Shown: one piece after another, positions 33,959-45,169 of the stretch
How positions within the stretch are numbered: position 1 is the first letter of the stretch
How the letters are laid out: the number at the start of each line of letters is the position of its first letter
NCBI GenBank assembly: GCA_030762175.1
Contig: CM060830.1
Span: 45,868,501-45,932,500 of the forward strand
Direction of reading: 5' to 3'
DNA: 64,000 bases
From: Metallyticus violacea
Lineage: Eukaryota; Arthropoda; Insecta; Mantodea; Metallyticidae
Program-made: the position numbers and the translations under genes
The notes under the pieces: model-generated
Told to the model about the DNA's origin: nothing
Databases searched by the model: none
Seen by the model: the letters and a program-made list of their open reading frames with translations, nothing else

Positions 33959-35499
33959 GCCGGCGAACTAACGTAAAAATGTTTGAACCATCGTTGGACA
34001 GTAGCAAATTATGGTAAAAAATAAGGTTTGTTTCCTTTTATCGTATTATTTTCCGAAAACTTTTCAAATTATCCTCATGTAATAAAGAAAACAGCGAATA
34101 CTGGTCTAATCATTGCTGCCAAACATATTGCCCAAAATTCTTTATATGCCACACAGAGAATTTAATTATTAACAATCTCTCAATATTTTATTTATGGTAT
34201 TTTATACATCGATTACATGTTTGTTAATTTTATTTTCCCAGCTTGCTGCATACGTTTTTTCTGGACTTTTACTCACCGTAAAGAGATAAAAGAGGTAATA
34301 TCTGACTTCAGAAATGCCTTTGTTTAAATTTATAGATCGAATTTATTACAGCTGTTCACTTTGAACACAAACATTGCATTTTCTTTGGCAGCTAGCTGAC
34401 TCGATCGTGTTTTATTTTCTCTCTCTGGGAAACAAAATCTATCTACATTTGTTGTCACGGACGCGTCATATTCATGAAGAAAGGTGTGCGCGCGGCATCC
34501 GGACAGTTTTAAATAGCAAAGGACGCGCGTTGTTCAGTCGTTGCACGTCTGTTGCACCAGAGGGAGAAGAACAAGTACGGAATATATTTTTTCGTCCTTG
34601 ACGGAGAAGATTGCCGCCGTGGGGGCATCGTGTCCGGAATTACAAAGAGAAGGCGTTGTCCCTCAGGTGACATTGTCTTCATTAGCCCGCACACTTTAAA
34701 CCAAAGCTTCCGTTTCAGTTCAACGTAAAGATGTCACCATTTTTCAGCGCAAGCACTTGCTCTGGGGATGCTTGACCACGTCCCTAGGCTTCGTGGACTG
34801 AATCTTGGAGCCTTCTTTGTAATAAAAATACTTCTTTGGTTAATTTACTTGTTTCTTTTTTACCTCGTACGTGGTATTTAGTATGAAAAGTATAGGTGGT
34901 GATGGAAATTTAAAAGTAATTACGTTATTGTAATTAATTAAATTTTTAGCTTTTTTAGCGTTTAATTAACTTTTTCGTGAAATCTTTATATTTTGAAATT
35001 TGTTTACACAAATATAGATTCAGGAACAATAACACAATTCGCTAATAATTGAAATTATTATTTAATATGTAGTCCAGTTTATTTTAGTAAAGTTTATTAA
35101 TGAAATATATTGGAAAGTGAGATCAAATGGTCTCTTGTTTTTAAATGTTAATAATTTTTATAATTCTAAGGCAGATGTTAGTCATATTTTTAAATATATT
35201 TTCAATATTCTAACTCCCTGTTCTCAACACGTGAGAATATAAAACGATTTTTTTTTGTGAAAGAGGATATCCCTAGGCTTAAAGTTTTCACTCATAGCTA
35301 CCGTGTTTTATTGAGAATTATCTTGTAATAGATATATAGCTCTCGATTCCCTTAAAATAGAAATCTACACAATAGCTCATTTTAAATCTCCTCTTGCCAA
35401 ACACAATGACTTGTAATATAGAGAATTTTCCCAAAAAGGCAAAAATAAAAATATGGCAAAGTTGCAAAAAAAATTAAGGCAAAAGTTATTCATCCAGTT
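33959..35499. other. No recognisable gene
   Basis: A moderately GC-rich island at 34450-34800 stands out from the AT-rich surroundings, but I could not assign it to a gene. Confidence 0.4.
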
Positions 35500-35524
35500 G
35501 CAACCTGCACTCTCAAGTCAAAAT

Positions 35525-35620
35525 AGGACTGCTGACTTTTCGCTCTGCTCCGTAGGGCCATATGTGGACTCAACTAGCAAGACCCGCCTGTTGCAAATAA
35601 AATTCAATGAAATTATTTTT
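35525..35620 (+). repeat. Dispersed repeat G, copy 1
   Basis: GCTGACTTTTCGCTCTGCTC, then CATATGTGGACTCAACTAGC, AAGACCCGCCTGTTGCAAAT and AAAATTCAATGAAATTATT resembles 51928-52008. The core ACGCAACTAGCAAGACCC-type block is shared. Confidence 0.65.
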
Positions 35621-36445
35621 TATGGAATTCTTAATAGAAAATCAAGATAATATTGACACATTTTTGTTAGAGAGAAATCTGCGGATATATTTATTTTTAC
35701 TAATTTGCTTTATGTCTCTGTATTAAATATGACTCATTTATATTTATAGAAGGTGTGCTATCAGATATAGTATCAACTATTTTGAAACGTCTAGCATTAA
35801 TATTTTCGGGTTTATGTCCTTAAAATGTTGACTTTAAAAATAATATAAATTAAACACTGATAGATTATCTTCATTTATCTATATCTCTTAGTTCTCTTTA
35901 TATGTGAATATTGTTTTTTCAACACATTACTAATTTTTAAGGTTGCTTGGTGTACCATTTATTATGAATTGGCTAGTATACACCAATGGTAGTAGAAAAA
36001 TCTTTTCCTTTACACCCAGCCTCTTCGCTTTCGATAGTGGGGCACTGTTTCACGAAACTACTAGTCTACTAATTTACTAGTTACTAGCCGTAATTCCACC
36101 AGTTCTAATATAATCTGTTTCAGAACATTTATTTCACAATGGTAGAATCAAATACGTTTGTCATTAGTTACTTAAAGTTACTAGTAGCCGTTATATTCGA
36201 GCGTCGAGAAGATTGTTACGGGGATTTTTATTACCCCGTGGATTGTTTGTTGATGCGATTTTGTTTATGCTACATGTATTTTAAATTGTATATTCAAGCC
36301 AAAAATATAGCATTATATCTACCACATCGCAAAGAATCTCTAGCATTCAAAACAAAGTGACAGTGCTGCATTTAATTAATGAGCATTAAGAAATATTTTT
36401 GTGCAATTCGCCAACAAAATTACGAGGAAGAAAGACAAAGCCAAA
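35621..36445. other. No recognisable gene
   Basis: AT-rich, with an ACTAGT-rich patch at 36050-36090. The 73-codon frame at 36139-36360 has no motif. Confidence 0.35.
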
Positions 36446-36556
36446 ATGTTGGAAACAATAACGCAAGCTGTGAAAACGTTGGGTTTAATTTTATCGGAGA
36501 AAGATTACGCACATGTGAGGGACACATTTTGGCCAAACAGCAAGAAAACTACAATG
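36446..36556 (+). other. Possible coding exon ending at a consensus 5' splice site
   Basis: ATG at 36446 opens 37 codons beginning MLETITQAVKTLGLILSEKD, then YAHVRDTFWPNSKKTTM. They run in frame straight into ACAATG|GTAAGT, a consensus 5' splice donor at 36556/36557. The composition is protein-like (Trp, Pro and charged residues, no low complexity). The frame extends upstream to 36401. I do not recognise the family. No downstream exon with a matching acceptor could be picked out by eye, so this may be a real terminal or internal exon, part of an element, or chance. Confidence 0.3.
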
Positions 36557-37499
36557 GTAAGTGATTTATTTTACATTCATATTCGCTATTCATATTATTA
36601 TCTACAAATAATGGTGTATCTAGCTTAGTTTCTATCATATTTTTTCAGATAAAAATAGATAATCAAAAGTACGGGAATGGGTGGTGAATTTAAGAGCATA
36701 TATAAATAAACTTTGATAAGATTTGTGATTAAAATGCGTCGACCTTAATTGATAGAATCAATATCTAACCTAAAATATGTGCACTAGTATTCATCTTTTG
36801 AGATTCACGGGTAGAATTCTACCAGTTAACAATACACAATATTACAAGACAAAATGTGTTGTGAAACAAAACACTGATAAAACAAAATCGCACGTTGATT
36901 ATATCAATCTGCCCCACTACTAATTAGTAGTTGACGCTCATAAGTTCTAGAAACACACACTTGTAAAATAAACAAGTAATACTAGAATGGAGGCTAGTTT
37001 TATTAGATCAAGAGCTTCTAGATCGTCTTTACGTGCTTTCGATGTCACTCATTTGCATAACTGTTTTCATTATTAATGTGATTTCATATGTATATCCAAC
37101 ATTTAACATATCTGTACCTTGTTATAATTATATTCTCTAACTATACTATTTTATAAAATTAGAAAATATGTGAATTAAAATATTTAATACAGTAATATAC
37201 GATTTTGTTTCCGATATGATCCATATAATAATAAATAATTCCAATAATTTATATTCTCTAACTTGCAAGAAAGTGAGAAAATTACTTTTGGCGAAACTTT
37301 CGAATAATAAAATAACAACAGATTAAAAGTATTAACCATGAATATTTAAGAAGGGAGAAAAACCATTACTTTAATTTAACAAAATCTCTAGGAATGTATT
37401 AAAAATATAAAAGACAATAGAGTTTACAGGAAAAAACAGTGGCGCAGTTGATGTGAAGTGCATCTTACGCCAGATAATTCGTGAAAAAAGAAAGTAAAA
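36557..37499. other. No recognisable feature
   Basis: Very AT-rich. Contains a perfect 16-bp palindrome ACTACTAATTAGTAGT at 36916-36931. Confidence 0.4.
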
Positions 37500-38440
37500 G
37501 ATTATAAAACTGTTTTGTGAGAAATTATACGAGGTTGAATTAAATGTAATCTTTATCGAAGCAAAATGAAACAAAATTTGATAAATCATTTTATTTTTCT
37601 GCACAATTTCCTGATTTACAATCACGTTTTTTTCCCCCATCGGATAGGAAGTTTTTTAATCGCATTATTCAGAAAGGATTGGGTTTGAATTTTCAGGCAG
37701 ATGCTTACGAATGCTTCCACATCTTTATCGCTGTTGAATCGCCTCCCTCAAATGTTTCTTTTAACGGTTCAAACGGTCCAATCGTTTGAACCGTTCGAAT
37801 AGGGAGGGTATTACAATGCTGTCTAGTGAGTTTCTTCGAGTTTTCCTTTGTCAAAGCAGTTATCACGATGAGCATTGTCTAGAGGAGAAGTTTTCGAGTC
37901 GGTTATTGACGTCTTTAGCGGATAAGTACGCTTTGCCTTAACCAGAAGCTGACGGCACCAAACTGCATTGACTGTTGGACGTTCATGAAGAAAATCAATG
38001 AACAACATGCCTTAGGAGTCCCAGAAAAGTGCCAAGAGAATGCTCTCAGCTGACTGGCAAGTTTTACTTTGACAGAAGCTGGTTCTCTCTTTTCCTTCAT
38101 CGTTTACTTCGACTCAGGAGTGTATGGGTTACACAAATTTCATCGCAGGTCACGATTCGATGCGGAACTTTTACACCTTGATCCCGATATCAGCGAAAAG
38201 CCTTTGAAGCCTTTGACATACTACACCCAAACATTCAGCATTTTGATCTTCAGTGAGAATTCGAGGAACCCGCTTTGCTGAGATTTTTCTGTAATCCAAA
38301 TCATCTGAAATAATGGATTAACCATACCATTTAGAAGCGATTTCAAATATCGTCAGATGTTGGTCACACTGAATAAGATCCGGAACATCCCGGATGTTTG
38401 TTTTCCTTACGCATTGGTGATTTTCATTTTTCACAGTTCT
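37500..38440 (-). pseudogene. Mariner transposase pseudogene
   Basis: The minus strand reads SKVKLASQLRAFSWHF-like sequence near 38060, then GMLFIDFLHERPTVNAV near 37990 (family GxxxIDFLxxGxTVNAxxY) and SKTSPLDNAHRDNCFDKGKL near 37870. That last block is the DNARPH block with its catalytic Asp kept. After a palindromic interruption it reads FNSDKDVEAFVSICLKIQTQ near 37700 and NNAIKKLPIRW, then NVIVNQEI near 37620-37660, as in the family's C-terminal RWxKCIxLNGDYVEK. The SPDLAPxDF block with the last Asp is gone. The protein would be inactive. It comes from a different mariner lineage than the 1130-2060 copy. Confidence 0.75.
37763..37795. repeat. Perfect inverted repeat, 13-bp arms, 7-nt loop
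   Basis: AACGGTTCAAACG at 37763-37775 and CGTTTGAACCGTT at 37783-37795 are exact reverse complements around GTCCAAT. The hairpin replaces the transposase segment that should encode the SPDLAPxDF block. Confidence 0.95.
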
Positions 38441-38451
38441 TCTGTGAAACA

Positions 38452-38702
38452 CCGCCATGGGTGACTTAGGTTGTTAAGGCGTAGACTCGTCAGGGGGAGT
38501 TTTTTCCAGGTTTTCCTTAGTCCTCATAAGTGGCAAATGCCGGAGAAGTACCTTAAACTTAGGCCTGGAACGATTCCTTCCTTAAAAATAAACTCTTTCC
38601 CAATGTATCATTTCATCTCATATATCTCAATGTTCATCGCCTGTGGTGCCTCTGTAGCAAAAACGGGCGTTAAACACCTTTCATTCATTCATTTATTCAT
38701 TC
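38452..38702 (+). mobile_element. SINE A copy lacking its B box, with (ATTC)n tail
   Basis: Starts CCGCCATGGGTGACTTAGGT with an A-box-like head. The segment from the B box to TGACTGAG is deleted, joining CAGGGGGAG directly to TTTTTTCCAGG. The body is otherwise present to CGGGCGTTAAACACC. Instead of poly-A, the tail is TTTCATTCATTCATTTATTC. Without a B box, Pol III transcription is not expected. Confidence 0.9.
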
Positions 38703-40304
38703 TGCGAAACTTTTATGAAACCCATACTTCTGTGTCTTAGACAGCGTCTAATTCCTAAGCTATGTCTTTAATTTTTGCAAAGTTTTACACCCTTCTTTAT
38801 CAAAAGCATAATGATACTGCGTTGCGCAACCTCTTGCTCGGACATGCTGCTACTCCTACTCCTAAAACCCCCACGAGTAACGTCTCTAAGGCGTGTCTCA
38901 CTTCGTAATGCTCACAAGCGGTAAAATCAAAATTCCGGTTTATATTTTATTTACCTTCGTAACTTATGACATGGAGATCCGGAGTTGAAAATAAGAGGAC
39001 AAAACAAATAATTGGATTGACTGAAATGAAGCTTTTAAGAACAATCATTGAAGCCAAGCTTGAAAACAAACAGCTCAACAGATAAACACAATGCCAAACC
39101 ACATCGTCTAATAGAGATAGGAGAATAGAGATGCAGGAGAAAACTTAAAGGAAGAAGGCAATATGTACAATAACTGTAGCATACATTGCTATCTGAGGCG
39201 ATTTGTACGACCTCATTGTGGAGACACTTTCCTTCCCGTCTCCAAAACATAGTAGAGCAATTCCATTCGTCTATATCACGTACAACTAAGCTGGTCCTTT
39301 TTGTGCGAGTGAGGTTATGTGAACACTCTTGGGCCATAGTGATGTTTCACACAGACCTGTAGTTCGGATGTAAAGCTTTCACTGTATGGACTCTTGCATC
39401 ATCCTTGGGAAAAGCCCATTTCTTAATGTTTATGTACAGCTGCTTTATAAGAGCCATTAACAGCTTTTTTGGGAGGCATCAACGAAATGGAGCTCTGAAG
39501 AAAAAATTGCAAATGCCTTTATCAAACGCTCAAGTGACTGCGATTAATTTGAGCTTTTACACTTGCCGGTTTTGAACTTCTAGATATCTGCTTAGTGCTG
39601 ACTGAACTAAAACCCCACTATGCTGTAAGTATATAAAGTAAAGGACTTTTACTTTAGTTTACGGCGACTCTAACGTCATATTGTTGCATTAACACAGGAA
39701 AGCGGGGTTATCTTTCATTAAAACTCATATCAGATCTTCAGGATGTAAAATGATCCACTTTGCTGAAATAGTTTTATCTGTGCTGCTATGATTCAGTTCC
39801 AGAGAATGCACTTTAATAACAATTTATTTTACAGCGTCCTTTTCTCTTACAATCCTTCTTTCATTTTGGTGGTTCAGATAATGTGCTTTTAGCTCGTGGT
39901 TATTATTTCATATCGCGAAAGTTGTTGACTATTATATTGTTTTGCACTTTTTAGGACTAATATTCTCTCCTATTTCCACCTTTATTTGGACGGAGAGAGT
40001 AAAATGTGGTTTTAAGGTTAGTATATGAGTTCTATCTCCCATTTTACTTTGAACTTTATTTTATCTTTGCCTTCTCTAGCTTCTTGTTTTCCTTTGCAGT
40101 TTTACTGGAGTTATGTTTTGCTCGAAAGCCGTAGGTGCCATTATTACGATATGAAGGCGAGCTTCATTGACGCCTTTTGTGTAAAGATGAATTTTTTATG
40201 GTCATGTCACAAAAAAGAGTGCTATATTTAATTCTATAGGCCTTAGGGAAAATTAAGGAAGGTGCAGTGGCAACTGCAAAAAATACAGCTGATACCTATT
40301 CCAT

Positions 40305-40330
40305 AAAAAAAAAAAAAAAAAAAAAAAAAA
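40305..40330. repeat. Poly-A tract, 26 bp
   Basis: Uninterrupted adenine run. No SINE body was recognised upstream. Confidence 0.9.
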
Positions 40331-40866
40331 TGCTGTAATACATACAAGTGTATAAGTGCTTGTAAAGTGTGGTGTTGTAACTTTCTGATCCGTGAAATAA
40401 ATGCAACATTTGTAAAGAATTAGTAAAAAGTTACAAGTGACGTCATATAAGAGCAAGATGGAGTAACAGCTGTTTTCCTTACATACCTTGAATTAGGTTA
40501 TGTCCACTCCTTAGGGGTTTTTAATGTAAGAGCGGATTACTGTCATTCCTACTAAATGAGCCTTGTATTTTTTCTCAGATATAATGATCATTTAAATGCA
40601 TTTATCGATATTCTAGCGTAATAATCCACTTTGAGATGACTGTTCCTTAAGGCCACATTTTGGAGCATCAATTTCGGTCGTCGAGAGATGATAGAAGAAT
40701 CGAGCTTCCCGATTGCTCTCGGTCATTTATTTTATTAGTCCAGTTGATCCTTTATATTTATTTATGTTGCTTGATGATCTCATTATAAGCACAAAAAACC
40801 CGGGGGAAATTGTGCCGAAAAGGATTATTTTAAAAGAGTACGAAAAAAAAACAAACCATTTTCGTA

Positions 40867-40890
40867 GCATTGCATACGTGTATGCAATGC
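40867..40890. repeat. Palindrome, 11-bp arms
   Basis: GCATTGCATAC and GTATGCAATGC are exact reverse complements separated by GT. Confidence 0.95.
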
Positions 40891-41220
40891 ATTAACTAAG
40901 AAAAATGCTGGTCTGAGCGGAAACGCCAATATCAGTCGTAAGCCGTATTTTATTTGCACTTAACCTAACTTTATCATTATACACAAGTACTTATTTATTC
41001 TTTGTTTATACACATTTCTACTCATCATTATCATCACTTTCTGTAGTACTTAGCACATTTGGGTTAATTGACTCCCGAACTGATTAGAAAGATAATACAT
41101 TTTATGCTTGTATTTGAAATTACCAATATTCCTACATTTGTAGAGAAATGTATACAAATTACGAGTACCCGACTAAGGCTAATACTTCTGAGGAACAGAA
41201 CAACGAAAAATCATTTGTAC

Positions 41221-41521
41221 ATTTGTAAGTATTTTTTTAATGGTGTTTAACGCCCATTTTTACTACTGAGGCACCACAGGCGGTGAACATTGTGAGAAAT
41301 GAAAAGAAATGATAAACTGGGAAAGGATTTTTTTAAGCAAGGAACATTCCAGGCCTAAGTTTAGGGTACCTCCCCGGCATTGGTCATTTATGAGGACTGA
41401 GGAAAACTTGGAAAAAATCCCAGTCAGGGAGGACAGTCCTGGTGGGATTCGACCCCGGACCTCCTGCTCACTAGTCCGCGCCTTAACTACCTCAGCCACC
41501 CGTGGCGGTATTTGTAAGTAT
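41221..41521 (-). mobile_element. SINE A copy with perfect 12-bp target-site duplication
   Basis: The element occupies 41232-41509 on the minus strand, starting CCGCCACGGGTGGCTGAGGT with A and B boxes (GGGGTCGAATCCCACCAGGA). It has a full body and a short A tail (T-run at 41232-41238). ATTTGTAAGTAT at 41221-41232 is repeated exactly at 41510-41521, proving a retrotransposition insertion. Confidence 0.95.
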
Positions 41522-42075
41522 GTAGTTGTAAAATACAAGTGTAGAAGTTTTTGTGCAACAGAATTTTACTAACAACTACAAGATAAAACATTTGTAATGT
41601 ACAGAGCGTTCCTTATATTATACCATACTTTTGGGGAGCAGTGCCCTGGTGGTTTGAACCTGAAGAGGCTGGCTCATCAGTAAATACAAAATGCAAATAA
41701 TAACATTTAATCCAAAATTAACTAATCATGCTGGTCTTATCTTTCATTTGAACTGAAACCCCATGCATAATTATTGTCGTATATCAAACGCAGAAAGCAC
41801 TAGAGAGCATTTTTTCTCTTTATGTTCCCATAACCACGAAATGTTCTCATAAATGGAACTATCAACTTTTCGTGTTAAAAATTCCTCTTTTGTTACACTG
41901 CGTTTACATTTACACATTATCAACTTGTAACTTTAGCCGACCACTGTTTTTAATTTCCATTTTTTTAACTTAAACTTAATGAACTGAAAACCATTTTTTG
42001 CGATTCGGACATTTTCATTGTAAAGAATGCTATGCGTATAGTATGTACCAATAATACAGTAGGGTTATTTGAGTT
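41522..42075. other. No recognisable feature
   Basis: No supported gene or known repeat between the two SINE A copies. Confidence 0.4.
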
Positions 42076-42391
42076 ACGGGCCGCCTACCGCCACGGGTGG
42101 CCGAGGTCGTTAAGGCACGGACTCGTGAGCGGGAGGTCCGCGGTTCGAATCCCGCCAGGACCGTCCTCCCTGACTGGGGTTTTTTCCAGGTTTTCCTCAG
42201 TCTTCATAACTGGCAAATGCCGGGGAGGTACCTAAACTTAGGCCTGGAACGCTTCCTTCCTTAAAAAATAAATCCTTTCCCAATTTATCATTTCATCTCA
42301 TGTATCATCAGTGTCCACCGCCTGTGGTGCCTCAGTAGTGAAAACGGGCGTTAAACACTACTCAAAAAAAAAAAAAAAAAACGGGCCGCCT
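42076..42391 (+). mobile_element. SINE A copy, near consensus, perfect 11-bp TSD
   Basis: The element spans 42088-42381: CCGCCACGGGTGGCCGAGGT, then CGTTAAGGCACGGACTCGTG, B box GCGGTTCGAATCCCGCC, full body and about 18 adenines. ACGGGCCGCCT at 42076-42086 recurs exactly at 42381-42391. This is the best preserved SINE A in the window. An intact A box, an intact B box and a long tail suggest a recent insertion. Confidence 0.96.
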
Positions 42392-42529
42392 GAGTGCGGC
42401 TGCTTACTGGGGAACTACAACCACCGCAGCTGGAAAAGAAGAAACGAGTCTTCGCGTGCAAAGCTAGCATGCATATTTTTATTAAAAATATATTTAAAAT
42501 TAAAAATAACAAGCACTAACCTTGGTTAT

Positions 42530-43100
42530 AAAATTTTGCCCCTCAGCGGCAATACATTGTAGGTACATGCTTAGGAAAGTTTCGTATTTAATGCAATTTT
42601 TCTTCTGTAAGAACAGGGCGGTTCGGAACCGTTTCTTATCCATGGGATATCCTGTTTCTTTTTTGTTTGTTTGGTTCATTTAAGGACGCTCTTTAACATC
42701 TCAGGTCATCTGGTCCCATTCTATTCATGACGTGAAACGGCCGATAAATATTGCATGGAGGTCTCTTCTTTCAGGCTTGATGTTCTTTCACGTGCCGTAA
42801 ATCGACGACATGGAACCCAAGGCTTTACTTCCCTTCCGAAGGAAACCCGACTCTGGCCGGTATTGAAATCGCGTCCATGGGTCTACGAGGCAAGTATGAT
42901 TACCACTAGACCATCAGGAACGACATCCTGTTTCTCGTAACTTTATAAGTTAGCGAAAAGTTTCTCACTAAGAGCACGAATACCAGGATATGCTCTTGTG
43001 AATCGCCTTACCATTTCCCTTCATGTATCGTACCGTTCTTCAAGACTTCATTTATTAGTGGCATAAAAAGGGAGAAACGATCAGCAACAATGAAAGCATC
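42530..43100 (-). pseudogene. Transposase helix-turn-helix fragment, copy 2, split by a SINE B
   Basis: The minus strand shares with 20970-21240 the blocks CAATGTATTGCCGCTGAGG, a GCATTAAATACGAAA-like block, CTTACAGAAGAAAAATTGCA and ACAGGATATCCCATGGATAA, then GAAACGGTTCCGAACCGCCC. These encode the decayed DKKRFRTALFLQKKNC equivalent of DKKRVLNCRALTEEKFD. It is interrupted by a minus-strand SINE B at 42660-42921. The remainder to about 43100 continues upstream of the helix-turn-helix. No catalytic domain is visible. Confidence 0.6.
42646..42935 (-). mobile_element. SINE B copy with 14-bp TSD, nested in transposase fragment
   Basis: The element at 42660-42921 (minus) has an A box (TGGTCTAGTGGTAATCATAC), a B box region (GATTTCAATACCGG) and the body. 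The tail is AAATGAACCAAACAAACAAA. GATATCCTGTTTCT at 42646-42659 and GACATCCTGTTTCT at 42922-42935 form the target-site duplication with one mismatch. Removing the insert restores the sequence seen at 21080-21120. Confidence 0.95.
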
Positions 43101-43966
43101 GAGTAACGGATGACAAGACGAATAAGTGCAGAAAATGGTTTTTCACAAAAATAAGTTTGTTACTAATGGCACAATTACTTTAACGTCTTCCTTTATAGCG
43201 CGGGAAAAGTTAAGCAGTTTGATGCTGAAAAATATGTGGCGTTGCCAGTACGTTTGAATGTATTGCTTAGTCAGTGTTTAAGGCTTACCTATTTGAAAGC
43301 TCCCTCCGGAACAAATAGTCGCCTACAATTTAATTCTAATTTACTTTACTTCAATAAACACGGTAGTTAAAAGAATCTAATGCGCACCCCAAATTTGAAA
43401 ATTATATCATAAAAAGGATTTTGGCATATTGTACTGCGTCTTAGAGATAAGCACGTCCGCCTCATAAAACAATCAGAACATGGAATTTAAACGTAAACTA
43501 TTGTAGGACAAAATCCATCACACATGGCATGTTGCCAGGACAGTTGGCATAGGTCAAAGAAAAACTTACGGCATCACAGGCTTCACTTACAAATTCCAAA
43601 ACATTTTTCCTTGAATGTCAGGATGTCTTGTTTGAGGACCAATGAATTTCTTCCTACTAGCTCTAGTTGCAAATAATGACAATTTCTATTGCCGCCACAA
43701 GCTAACGTTACTCTCACCTACATTTCACTCTCTTCCTGTCTTTCTGTTGCCATTTTCATCAGCATAAAAGCATTTCTTTGCGCTAGAAAGCAGCATCATA
43801 AAATGTTCTTCTCTGTTTGCCTCCATTTTATGACTATCTACTATTCAAACGCTCTTTGCAACAATAGGCCAACAACAAATGTAACGAAGTTCAGAATTGC
43901 AACAATGCGTTATGACGTAATAAACGATAAATTTGAGTGAAGTTACCGCGAACTATGGAATGAATT
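43101..43966. other. No recognisable gene
   Basis: The 83-codon frame at 43689-43940 has no motif. Nothing else is supportable. Confidence 0.4.
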
Positions 43967-44022
43967 ACCGCCTATGGTGCCTCAGTAGTAAAAATGGGCG
44001 TTAAACACAATTTAAAAAAAAA
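43967..44022 (+). mobile_element. SINE A, 56-bp 3' end fragment
   Basis: ACCGCCTATGGTGCCTCAGT, then AGTAAAAATGGGCGTTAAAC, ACAATTT and nine adenines correspond to the last part of SINE A. Confidence 0.9.
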
Positions 44023-45169
44023 GGGAACGAATTTGCACACCATAATTTTGAGTGCTACAATTGAATAAAAGGCGCGCATTAGATTCAAGTAAATACGGTA
44101 TATATCGTAAGTTTGAACCATCTTTTGTTTTCTCATAAGTAATTGTTTGTATCTATATATTCTAGAACAAATACAGTTAAAAGTACTCTAACCTTGGGAG
44201 GGCTTTGCGGAATCTCCAGGGTCTGCGGACCATAGTTTGAGAAAGTTGTAATAGAAGAACCCGATGATAATGCAGATTATGTTATGACATACATGAAGAT
44301 GTCAATCAAATTTTTGTTCTACAAATGAGCTTACTTTTAATTTAATTTTAATTTTTTAAAACAAATTACTATTTCAAAAACAAATTGATATAAAATCTTT
44401 AAAAATTACACGCGGTTATGTTGAAAAAACTTTTTCCAGTTGAAAAAAAAAACTGTATTTTCATCGATTATATATAAACATACCAGCAAAGCGGGTAATT
44501 GTAATTTCTGAGATAATGGGTAATGAATGCGGCAAATTCAGCACTAGCGCGATAGAGCATTTACAGCCCTTTTAACTCTTGGCCCTAGAGCTCCCAACTT
44601 TACTTTTTAATGATATGATTGGTTGACGTTCTTCACAGAAGCCTGAAACTTCTTCACGGAAGATCGCGTTTGAAATTTCTAGAAACACGTGCCGGCATTA
44701 CGCCGCCCTCTCAAAGCCCACGGGATGGAGGAAGGGAGGGAGAGAACGTATCCAAATCAGGCAGCAGACAAATGGCATTCCCGCCTTTTGGATATTGGCT
44801 CCTCTGGGAATTTATCCCTGACTTAATCCCTTTGATTGCGGCTAAGTTTCGCAACTCCCCTTGGGCGGAAATAGTCGCAAACCGCCGACCGGAAATTACG
44901 TGACAATCCCAGTAAGAACTCGTTGCAACTCAAAGGACAATGGAATCTCTCATGCCGCCCCTCACACGAGCAGACTTTAAGCCTTCTGACGGTGGACACC
45001 GCTACAGGGTGCGTTCATTCCTTTGATACAATTTCTCTCCACACCTTTACATTTACCTTAGTTATGTCCTTAGGAGAGATAGGAAATTTGTAAATTTTAA
45101 TTACCCTCTGTTGGTTACACGGGAACTGGTCATCAACAAATACTGAAACCTCTTTTGGCATTTCGAATA
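44023..45169. other. No recognisable gene
   Basis: A GC-richer island at 44630-45010 carries a 94-codon frame (44619-44903) with no motif that I can identify. Confidence 0.4.

Larger units (their letters stand above)
38703..41220. other. No recognisable gene
   Basis: Contains a 26-bp poly-A run at 40305-40330, a TGACGTCATATAAG string near 40438 and a palindrome at 40867-40890. The 60-100 codon frames (for example 39035-39337, minus) have no recognised motifs. Confidence 0.4.

Noticed and set aside
36036..36918. AGTGGGGCA / TGCCCCACT as terminal inverted repeats of a Harbinger-type element
   Set aside because: Only 9 bp match, inner sequences diverge, and no 3-bp target duplication is present. 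A chance match is likely at this distance.
40430..40460. TGACGTCATATAAG near 40438 as another C-family copy
   Set aside because: Only the CRE-like octamer matches. The CCAAT box and other C blocks are absent.
42088..42170. tRNA-gene-like head with A and B boxes
   Set aside because: Always followed by the same SINE body and poly-A. No valid anticodon stem in the copies, so not counted as tRNA genes.
44619..44903. 94-codon frame in a GC-richer patch
   Set aside because: No recognisable domain. Openness is explained by higher GC content.
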